A DNA stretch of 64,000 nucleotides from Sporopachydermia quercuum (taxonomy: Eukaryota; Ascomycota; Sporopachydermiomycetes; Sporopachydermiales; Sporopachydermiaceae): the NCBI GenBank assembly GCA_001599295.1, contig BCGN01000007.1:260433-324432 (forward strand). The letters run 5' to 3'. Shown here piece after piece: positions 57,299 through 64,000 of the stretch. The position numbers were made by a program, and so were the translations under genes. Numbering within the stretch: position 1 is the first letter of the stretch; every line of letters starts with the position of its first letter. A model generated the notes under the pieces. It was not told the DNA's origin and ran no database searches. It saw only the letters and a list, made by a program, of their open reading frames with translations.

Positions 57299-57530
57299 TA
57301 GACATGAAAAAATGAGTGATTAGAACCTAATAACATAACATATGAAGAAAGCCATGAAGTTTTTGACAGTATTGTTGAAATGATGGAAGAAAGTTTGTGA
57401 GATGATGAATAGCATGAAATGTGGCTGATTCAAGGTTGAGAATAGAAGGAAGTCGATAAAAAGAATTAAACGTTGAGTTTTGGTTGAGAGAAGTATAAAA
57501 TAAACGTAGTATAGCATAATATAGTATATA

Positions 57531-57560
57531 AAATAATACGAAATAATACAAAATAATACA
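57531..57560 (+). repeat. Three tandem copies of a 10-mer (AAATAATACR)
   Basis: AAATAATACG, AAATAATACA, AAATAATACA in direct succession, just downstream of the GPI13 stop. A short AT-rich tandem repeat, possibly part of the 3' end. Confidence 0.8.
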
Positions 57561-57844
57561 ACTAATAAGGTAATGTACATAAAATGATTCATAATTGAGG
57601 GTCTCGACTGTCGAATCATTTATTAGTTAATTGTGAGTATGGTAAAGAGGAGGACAAATATGAGGATGACGATGTCAAAATTTGAAAGGTATGTTTAACC
57701 TGCCATCCTGCAGTTATTGTTCTGCTCAAATTGAATCTTGCCTCATGCAACAAGCAAATAGAGTCTAATAGCACTATCTTCGATCTCCGATACCTATACC
57801 TGGTGCCCATCACTGGTAATGATCTTTATGTTTAGGTTTATGTT

Positions 57845-57940
57845 TATGGTAAACCAGCATCAGTACCATAGGCCACGTTTTGTTTATTGTCAACAAAAAC
57901 AATGGAACAGCTTGTTGCTGTCTATAAGCTGTTCCTATTG
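57845..57940. repeat. Two adjacent perfect-stem hairpins
   Basis: Hairpin 1: TATGGTA (57845-57851) and TACCATA (57864-57870) around a 12-base loop. Hairpin 2: GGAACAGCTT (57904-57913) and AAGCTGTTCC (57926-57935) around a 12-base loop, extended by CAAT/ATTG (57900-57903, 57937-57940) past one bulged T. Both lie between convergent genes. They could be a ncRNA, a 3'-end structure or a remnant of a small element; the sequence alone does not decide. Confidence 0.6.
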
Positions 57941-58025
57941 ACCCTCAGTGATCTCCTGTGTCAAACTAACGGTAAAATCTCAGTGCTAGAATACAGCTTA
58001 CTGNTATTACTTGATCACCAGTGGA

Positions 58026-59351
58026 CTAAATAAATACTTGATCATTCAAAGCCAGATCAAAATCATTGAACTCATTCATATCATCATCAACAGGAACATC
58101 ATTAGGGTTACCATATCCTAAGTTATTGTTACTGCTCTCCGGACTCAGTCCCAAACCATTATTTTGATCATCTTCAATACCACTCATTGCATCTACGGAA
58201 GTACTAGTAAAGTCGTCAAAAAAGTTTTGACCTTCCATTTCAGTAGGGAATAATGTATCAACTTCAGCATCTTCTGGTATAACCATATCTTCATTTGGTA
58301 AAAACTCTTCCCCAGCAATAACTAATCCATCGTCATTTATGTTAGATATACGATCATGTTCTAGCGGCAGCTGTTGCTCTTGAATTTGTTGACCTTGCAG
58401 ATCCCGTNGAAGCTGTTGTCCTACTCCTTGTTGAAGATGTTGTAGCTTTTGTTCACCTGATTCTGGTTCTGGTTGGCCTAATGGCTTTGGAAATCCTAAT
58501 TCTGTATATAATCCTGTTGAGATATCTGATGAAATCTTAGCTGGTGCTAGAACAACAGAAGCTGCCCTTTCAGGTTCGGGTAAACCTAAGTTCACCTTTA
58601 CTGGACGAAATTTAGGTTGGGATAACGTGGTAGGNATATACTGTTTAGCTTCGTTGACAATCTCTTTAAACAACGTTTCAGCCTCTGACGACTTGCTGTA
58701 CGTGTAGTTAGAAAACTGCTGCTCAAGTTTTGCTATACTATTACGATAGAAAANACTTTCTTTATCTTCTTGTAGATAACTTTCACCTGACCAGCTCTCT
58801 TTTTTAGCTTGAAGTAATGCCACTTCGTCTTTCAACTGCTGTGCTCTTTCTTGCACTAACTTTTTATTTCCAAACCACAGTTGTAAAGGCGATAAATCGC
58901 TGAATTTAGTACAGTTTAAAATATCCTCACCGGTGTTAGGGCCGTTTAAAGTAGCTGTAGCCACGCCAGAGGCTTTTTTATCGGGCAATCTGAATTCTGG
59001 TGTTATGCTAGGAGGAATAATTTTATTTGTAGGTACAACATTATTGACCAGTGTTTCCATTATTTCATGATTCTTCACATACCGTGTCGCTGATACATTG
59101 ACAATACTCAAAGTGTCAATCTCATCGTGAACACCTCCTAGTTCATCTGCTGCAAGGTTTTCTTTCACTCTCACTGGTAAATAGCGTATATAAGGCTCNG
59201 AAGTTCCTATTACTTTCTGAGGGCCTCTTTTTTGGTCAATTAGTGCATTACCACCAGCAATGTTGCCAGCTTGAGCAACTTTCGCGATATCTGTTTGACT
59301 TACAGATGNGCGGCTCTTCTTCCTGTTGGTCTTGAGTACTTTAGTACTCAT
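58026..59351 (-). CDS. Uncharacterised acidic coiled-coil protein
   Basis: A 441-residue frame that I do not recognise. The N-terminus is basic (KTNRKKSR). Residues about 50-130 look folded (EPYIRYLPVRVKENLAADEL). A coiled coil is likely at about 160-235 (LWFGNKKLVQERAQQLKDEV, NSIAKLEQQFSNYTYSKSSE). The following PKFRPVKVNLGLPEPER is compact and proline-bearing. Then come a Gln/Glu-rich stretch and a strongly acidic, Asn-rich tail (VPVDDDMNEFNDFDLAL). The acidic C-terminus and basic start suggest a nuclear or chromatin-associated subunit, but this is inference. The long frame with normal codon use and a start in a good context support a real gene. Five Ns fall in it. Confidence 0.8.
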   Translation of the reverse strand: MSTKVLKTNRKKSRXSVSQTDIAKVAQAGNIAGGNALIDQKRGPQKVIGTXEPYIRYLPVRVKENLAADELGGVHDEIDTLSIVNVSATRYVKNHEIMETLVNNVVPTNKIIPPSITPEFRLPDKKASGVATATLNGPNTGEDILNCTKFSDLSPLQLWFGNKKLVQERAQQLKDEVALLQAKKESWSGESYLQEDKESXFYRNSIAKLEQQFSNYTYSKSSEAETLFKEIVNEAKQYXPTTLSQPKFRPVKVNLGLPEPERAASVVLAPAKISSDISTGLYTELGFPKPLGQPEPESGEQKLQHLQQGVGQQLXRDLQGQQIQEQQLPLEHDRISNINDDGLVIAGEEFLPNEDMVIPEDAEVDTLFPTEMEGQNFFDDFTSTSVDAMSGIEDDQNNGLGLSPESSNNNLGYGNPNDVPVDDDMNEFNDFDLALNDQVFI

Positions 59352-59843
59352 TCTGAAGATATGTGCGCGCGTATTGAAGCTTCGTTGCTAAGACAATGAA
59401 AACGAAGGGGAACAATGGTGACAAAACAAAGAAGCTATCGCTAAGAATGCTTGCGTTAACGATTTTAACAGGGCAAGAAAGATATTTGTAGGAGTTTCTA
59501 AGCTAGTTGTTCGCAGAATACGGTGATTGTATTATGTTAGTGATTGTGGTTATGGGAGCGTACACCCTAGATTTAGTATTATTTCCGGAGTTTTGGATGT
59601 AAAAGTGAAATGAGATTTTATGTCTTACTACATAGGAAATGGGACAGGGGTATAATCAAGTGATTTGATATTATTTGCTTGCTGAATCTTGGGNAAATCA
59701 AACTATGGGAATATATAGTGAGGAGTATTGGCACGGAATAAGAACTTTTGAATCGTAATTGGTAGGTTCAAGTACAAGTTTCACTTTTAAAGGTTTCAGT
59801 AGTACTTTTTGTTATTGGTATATGCCAGTTATAAACCTATTAA
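59352..59843. other. Intergenic, promoter of the uncharacterised gene
   Basis: About 490 bases. It contains ATTTCCGGAGTT (59581-59592), one base from the palindrome upstream of POP2, NOG2 and SEA4. Otherwise AT-rich; nothing else seen. Confidence 0.5.
59581..59592. promoter_or_regulatory. Near copy of the TCCGGA palindrome
   Basis: ATTTCCGGAGTT, 230 bases upstream of the uncharacterised minus-strand gene, matches ATTTCCGGAATT at 11 of 12 positions. Inferred regulatory site. Confidence 0.25.
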
Positions 59844-62738
59844 CTATATAACGGTTGAGAAAGCACGCTTCTTACTCTTTTTCTCTTCAAGCTCCATTTG
59901 TTCGTACTCATCAATGAACTCTTTATTATGATGTAATTCCCACGTTTTCTTGAGCATATTTAACCCAGCAACGTTAAATCCAACTTGATCTCGAACTCGT
60001 TTCAAACTGGCTTGTAAATTAGCTCTCACTTTAGTTAATAGAGCCATCATAGTGTTATTAGATATTATTTCCTTTTCATGGACTTTCACTAGGAAAAATA
60101 AAACATTGGACATTAATTGAAGATGGAACTCTCCAATATTGGAATTGAAGCCAGAGGTACCATTTTTCTTGGAAACAATAGTCCAGATTTCAATAAATCT
60201 GAATAGAGCTAAAACCATATTGAAAGGTAAGATGATCAATGCGTCTTCAAGTTGAGGACGCTTAATTTTCTGTAATACATCAAGCACGTATTCTGCGGGA
60301 GCCAGATTCAATGCTTGTAAAATAGGATTCTTATTAGGTGCCACAGCTGTTGCAGGATTCTTTACTTTATCTTTTTGATACTTCAATTCGTTATCAATGT
60401 CATCAATGGCTATCTGTAGGGCTTCCATCAGCTTTTCTCCTGCTTTCAGAGTTTCACTAGTTTGTTTGCTAACTCTTGCTTCATCGGATTCTTCTTCAAC
60501 TCCATCTTCGTCTTCACCATCGGCATTGCTCCTTCTACCTTCAATATCATCCCCTTCTAATGATGTTAACAGCGTAGATTCATATAATTCTTCAAGCTCC
60601 TTTTCTCGCTCTTCTTCTAAGAAAATCAAATCATCGGATTCAGCCCATACTCTGATACTCTTATCATGAGAAGCCGAGATAATAAAGTCTCCTTGTCTTG
60701 ATATAGCAATAGCCCATACTTCAGAATGGTGTCCTGCTAGCTTTTGAATGTTCTCGAACTTATCACCATCCCAATATTTAACCAAATGGTCCTTTGAACA
60801 AGAAAAGAAATTATGAGTCAGGTTCTCGAATTGAAGAGACATAATGCTATCTTGATGAGCAAAAATTGATTTATGACAGTCACCGAAATCTAAACCCCAA
60901 ATCTTGATGTTTTTATCTGCTGAACAAGTAACAATGATCTTGCTATCAAATGAAATATCCATAGAAAGGACAGGAAGTTTATGCCCATAAAGACTTAGAT
61001 AGAACTTGAGACTATCAGTGAAAAAGATCTTGACAGTATTATCTAATAAAGATGCGGCTATGTATTTCCCATCAGGAGAGAATCTAACTGATAGAACATC
61101 ATCAGTCAACTCCAGGGTTTTGGTATGATGAAGATTTAGCGTACGAATAGTCCTATCAGTGCCTAAAACTTCTTCTTCTGTTACTTTAAACTCCCAGAAT
61201 TTAACCTTCTTGTCAGTACCTCCGGTTGCTATCTGTTTACCATCTTCTGATATATGAAGAGACCATACTGAACCTTCATGAGCTTGCAATTTTTGTAAGA
61301 GTGTAGATCCAGCAACATCATATAATTCTAGATGCCCAGATTTGGTGCCTACAACAACCATCGTATCACCAGGTAAGAAAGAAGAGCATAAAGCGTATCC
61401 ACAATCAAATGTTCTAATGCAGTTGCCAGTTTTGATGTTCCATACTTTTAGCTGTCCGTTTGAAGCTGAAGCAACTAATTTATCATCTGATGTCAATGAT
61501 AACGTTCTGACATCAGACCTATGACCTAACCTATCAATTGTATATAGAAGTTGAGCTTCTACGCTTTGACTGGCCTTCCTGCTAACAGTAGCTGGTAATG
61601 GTAAACTGTGGTATTCCAAGCTGTTGTTCGCTAATGATACCAGTATATGAATGTTTCTATTCACACTTCCTTCACTGTTGGTACCATTTTTCGTTATGTG
61701 GCCCCAATCTGCGCTTCGGCCTTTGGAGTTAAATCTCAGTATACTATAACCTCCAAATAATAGGTTCACGTCATCTTCATCGATCTCCAAATCTCCTCCC
61801 GCNTTTTCCCTTAATCTTTTCCGTCTTCTGGCTAATACTTTTTTTATTTCCTCCGAGGATCGGATTCTCAAAATCTCGGTTGTTCTATCAGAATTTTGAA
61901 CCAAAATCAAAGGTTCTTTCTCATGAAATTTCAAACTAATGGTTCTGGCACTTTTTGCTTGTTTTTCGATATTTCCATGTGAGAATATTTTCTCTCCATC
62001 TTCTTTAGTTAAATCAACATTCCACACCTTTAATTGACCTTGGGCTCCACCACTAGTTATTAATCTAGTTCCATCAGGAGCTACAGACAAATTCCAGCAT
62101 TCTCCTTCATGAGCAATATGAGTTTCGACGCATAAATGTGTTTTCAAATCCCATAATTTGATCATTCCATCTTTTGAAATACTCACGAGCCAGTCACAAT
62201 CCTCAGGATCACCAGGTGTTCTCAAAAGCTCCATACCTGTAATTTCATCTCTATGAGACCTCAGTTTAAACAAACCGGCCTCTGCCACTAAATCCCATAA
62301 AATGATATTGCTATCTTTGGAACCACTTACTAAACGAGTACCTGAATCATCAAAGCATAATTTCGTAATAGCAGATTTATGCCCATTGAATGTGACAAGC
62401 ACATTTCCTGCTTGAATATCCCATACTTTGATAGAACCATCGGAATGGCCTGCTGCAACTAGATCGTATTTTGATTCGTAGCCTAGCTGGGTGATTTCAA
62501 CTGGTGGCTTACTACTGCTAGCGCTATTTGAACCAGGAATTTCTCCATCACGAAATTTGGAAATCTCCTCTCCTGTTTTTATATCCCATACGAGAATTTC
62601 TTCTAATCCAGCAACTAAAGCTCTTCCTGCTGACTGTTTACCTTGTGAATGGCTTGGTGGTAACCAGAGCACATTACAAGCTGATGCTATAACACCAAAA
62701 CAGGATTCCTGCTCAAATCGCTTATACGACTTAACCAT
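59844..62738 (-). CDS. DIP2: U3 snoRNP/SSU processome WD40 protein Dip2/Utp12
   Basis: A 964-residue protein (S. cerevisiae Dip2 is 943) of the UtpB module of the small-subunit processome, needed for early pre-18S cleavage in the nucleolus. Two WD40 propellers fill residues about 15-690, with repeats such as SAITKLCFDDSGTRLVSGSK, HEGSVWSLHISEDGKQIATG and HHSEVWAIAISRQGDFIISA. An acidic linker (about 700-760) leads to the C-terminal Utp12 domain (about 800-915; RPQLEDALIILPFNMVLALF) and a basic end (KKSKKRAF). No intron. DCN1 lies next to it on the other strand; in S. cerevisiae DCN1 and DIP2 are also neighbours (YLR128W, YLR129W). Confidence 0.96.
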   Translation of the reverse strand: MVKSYKRFEQESCFGVIASACNVLWLPPSHSQGKQSAGRALVAGLEEILVWDIKTGEEISKFRDGEIPGSNSASSSKPPVEITQLGYESKYDLVAAGHSDGSIKVWDIQAGNVLVTFNGHKSAITKLCFDDSGTRLVSGSKDSNIILWDLVAEAGLFKLRSHRDEITGMELLRTPGDPEDCDWLVSISKDGMIKLWDLKTHLCVETHIAHEGECWNLSVAPDGTRLITSGGAQGQLKVWNVDLTKEDGEKIFSHGNIEKQAKSARTISLKFHEKEPLILVQNSDRTTEILRIRSSEEIKKVLARRRKRLREXAGGDLEIDEDDVNLLFGGYSILRFNSKGRSADWGHITKNGTNSEGSVNRNIHILVSLANNSLEYHSLPLPATVSRKASQSVEAQLLYTIDRLGHRSDVRTLSLTSDDKLVASASNGQLKVWNIKTGNCIRTFDCGYALCSSFLPGDTMVVVGTKSGHLELYDVAGSTLLQKLQAHEGSVWSLHISEDGKQIATGGTDKKVKFWEFKVTEEEVLGTDRTIRTLNLHHTKTLELTDDVLSVRFSPDGKYIAASLLDNTVKIFFTDSLKFYLSLYGHKLPVLSMDISFDSKIIVTCSADKNIKIWGLDFGDCHKSIFAHQDSIMSLQFENLTHNFFSCSKDHLVKYWDGDKFENIQKLAGHHSEVWAIAISRQGDFIISASHDKSIRVWAESDDLIFLEEEREKELEELYESTLLTSLEGDDIEGRRSNADGEDEDGVEEESDEARVSKQTSETLKAGEKLMEALQIAIDDIDNELKYQKDKVKNPATAVAPNKNPILQALNLAPAEYVLDVLQKIKRPQLEDALIILPFNMVLALFRFIEIWTIVSKKNGTSGFNSNIGEFHLQLMSNVLFFLVKVHEKEIISNNTMMALLTKVRANLQASLKRVRDQVGFNVAGLNMLKKTWELHHNKEFIDEYEQMELEEKKSKKRAFSTVI

Positions 62739-63389
62739 ATTTATGAGTTATGATTAATTTCGATAGCACGGTTGTATAATCTCAATAGCAACATAACTTT
62801 TCATATCATTATCATCATTATAGTTAACGATCAAGTGAATGAAAATTTCCTTTAATTTTCCTCTAACAAATTAAAAAATTTTAAGGTATTCCCGATTTTG
62901 AATTGTGCATGTAGAGTGCANACAAATGCATAGATAATGCATGTTTGTTAAATGATGATGTAATCCAGTTTTTCTAAGTGTTCTGGCATGTTTGAAGCAA
63001 GCAATTGTTAGATAAATTGGAGGGCTCATTTATGGGGATAAGAGAATGATCGATTTGTCGACCGGTTAGAAAGGATACCAATAGACTATTTTATTGAGTT
63101 GGTGTCAAATATAATGCCTGGTTTCCTATAAATGATAGATTCCCTGCTGTAAAGAAGGAATGTGTTTGGATAAATGCAAAATTAGTATTAGTATATATCT
63201 TATAGCGGTGATAGATCAAAATGGTATGTGATAAATGCAGGATATTTAGTGTATTCCTGTTATATTTATATTTTCAACCCAGAATGATTATGATTAGTTA
63301 GTTACTATCAGGCAAATATTTGATATTACAAGTAATGTGATCTTAAGACCGAGCTATTAACGTGAAGTTCGATATAGAGTCAGAAACAA
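62739..63389. other. Divergent promoter, DIP2/DCN1
   Basis: About 650 bases between the two start codons, AT-rich. No element stands out and no TCCGGA palindrome is present. Confidence 0.5.
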
Positions 63390-64000
63390 ATGGCTAAGTT
63401 CTTTGGTGATGCCACAGGAGCATCATCAACAGTTGCTACAAAGTATCTGAAAAAAGCTGGTTGGTCTATAGAAGATGCTATGGAGTTATACTTCAATGAC
63501 TATAAATCTAGGAATGATCCAGGTGCGCAGAAAAATAGAATTGCAATGAAACAGATATTTGATTCATATAAGGGTATGTTGAAGAGCACCATGATTGATT
63601 TTTATGCTGAATCGAAGTTGGTATTTGAGGTATGAAGCACCTAACAATTGTTTCAGACGAGACTACAGGAATTATAGGCATAGATGGAACAATCAAATAT
63701 TTTGAGGATCTAGAGGTATCATTAGAAGATGTGGTAGTTCTGGCAATAGCTCAGTTATTAGGATCAGAAGCTGTTGGCGAATTTAAAGAAATACCATTCA
63801 TAGAAGGATGGGCAAGTGAAGGGTATGTTTTATGTGCATCTTGTTGATTGGCAGATTATTTCAATATTGCTAGAAATATGAGGAAGACAATAGGATTGGT
63901 TATACTGACTTATGCACAGGGTGAATTCTATTGACAGTATGAAAGCAGTTTGTAAGAAGCTTAAAGAGAGGCTTGAAAACGACAATAGTTTTTTGAAGGA
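63390..64000 (+). CDS. DCN1: Cullin neddylation E3 DCN1 (5' part, three exons seen)
   Basis: Scaffold-type E3 that joins Nedd8/Rub1-charged Ubc12 to cullins. Exons: 63390-63573, 63657-63822 and 63920 to the right edge. Introns of 83 and 97 nt have donors GTATGT, branch sites CTAAC (63641) and TACTGAC (63903), and CAG acceptors. The N-terminal UBA-like domain (STVATKYLKKAGWSIEDAMELYFNDY) is followed by the start of the PONY/DCUN1 domain (GIDGTIKYFEDLEVSLEDVVVLAIAQLLG, then EGWASEGVNSIDSMKAVCKKLKERL across the exon 2-3 junction). The rest lies outside the window. Adjacent to DIP2, as in S. cerevisiae but in divergent orientation. Confidence 0.9.

Larger units (their letters stand above)
57299..58025. 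other. Intergenic with hairpins, convergent 3' ends
   Basis: About 730 bases between GPI13 and the uncharacterised minus-strand gene. It holds three tandem 10-mers (57531-57560), two TTTATGTTTA motifs near 57829-57848 that differ at one position from the S. cerevisiae ARS consensus, and two strong hairpins (57845-57940). Confidence 0.55.

Noticed and set aside
57401-57430. Possible C/D snoRNA (GATGATGA followed by CTGA)
   Set aside because: The two boxes are only about 20 bases apart, with no second box and no terminal stem.
57616-57813. 65-codon minus-strand frame in the GPI13 3' gap
   Set aside because: No recognisable domain; it lies near the hairpins, and the translation changes character along its length.
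57840-57940. The twin hairpins as an H/ACA snoRNA on the minus strand
   Set aside because: An ACAATA hinge and an ACA exist, but the hairpins are too short and lack internal guide pockets.
1-64000. Transposons, LTRs, virus-like elements or horizontally acquired clusters
   Set aside because: No reverse transcriptase, integrase, transposase or terminal repeats were seen; every large frame is a host gene except one unrecognised but ordinary-looking protein.

Overview
The window is a piece of nuclear chromosome from an ascomycete yeast of the budding-yeast type (Saccharomycotina). Nearly every recognisable protein has a clear Saccharomyces cerevisiae counterpart. Introns are short and mostly sit at 5' ends, with GTAAGT/GTATGT/GTGAGT donors and TACTAAC or CTAAC branch sites. 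The sequence is AT-rich, and CTG codons fall where relatives have aliphatic residues, so the standard code fits. Seventeen protein genes (two cut by the window edges) and one tRNA occupy 64 kb. Intergenic stretches of 0.5 to 3.1 kb are long for a yeast. I see no transposon, CRISPR array, rRNA or virus-like element. Single isolated N bases are scattered about once per kb without breaking frames, which looks like unresolved heterozygous positions.

Layout, left to right: 3' end of an Old-Yellow-Enzyme-type flavin oxidoreductase (+); a very large mitochondrial-type PPR protein (-); HMG-CoA synthase ERG13 (-, one intron); tRNA-Ile(AAT) (+); CCR4-NOT scaffold NOT1/CDC39 (+) followed by the flippase chaperone CDC50 (+, two introns); ubiquitin-conjugating enzyme UBC1 (+); then BRE5/G3BP, the CAF1 deadenylase POP2 and the 60S assembly GTPase NOG2 (all -); a degenerate class I methyltransferase-like protein (+); the Golgi seven-TM protein PTM1 (+, two introns); a GT34 glycosyltransferase (+); SEA4/Mio of the SEA/GATOR complex (-, one intron); the PHD protein NTO1 of NuA3 (-); the GPI-anchor enzyme GPI13 (+); an unrecognised acidic coiled-coil protein (-); the U3 processome WD40 protein DIP2/UTP12 (-); and the 5' part of DCN1 (+, two introns seen).

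The genes are housekeeping and do not form one pathway. Three neighbour sets are nevertheless the same as in S. cerevisiae: CDC39-CDC50, BRE5-POP2-NOG2, and DCN1/DIP2 (here inverted). These support the orthology calls. NOT1 and POP2 are direct partners in the CCR4-NOT deadenylase.

The most unusual signals are at DNA level. (1) About 47.1-55.6 kb is strongly enriched in TCCG/CGGA tetramers in both coding and noncoding DNA. (2) A 12-base palindrome, ATTTCCGGAATT, recurs upstream of several minus-strand genes, and at two or three sites lies near a CGGARACTAT element. (3) Blocks rich in pyrimidine on the gene's sense strand lie 0.2-1.1 kb upstream of many start codons. (4) The NOG2 intron, which hosts snR191 in S. 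cerevisiae, carries a structured segment with H/ACA-like geometry. (5) A pair of perfect-stem hairpins lies between the convergent genes near 57.9 kb. At protein level, NOT1 lacks the usual N-terminal ~500 residues, POP2 has the S/E/D/Q active-site variant, and the methyltransferase-like protein has lost its glycine loop.
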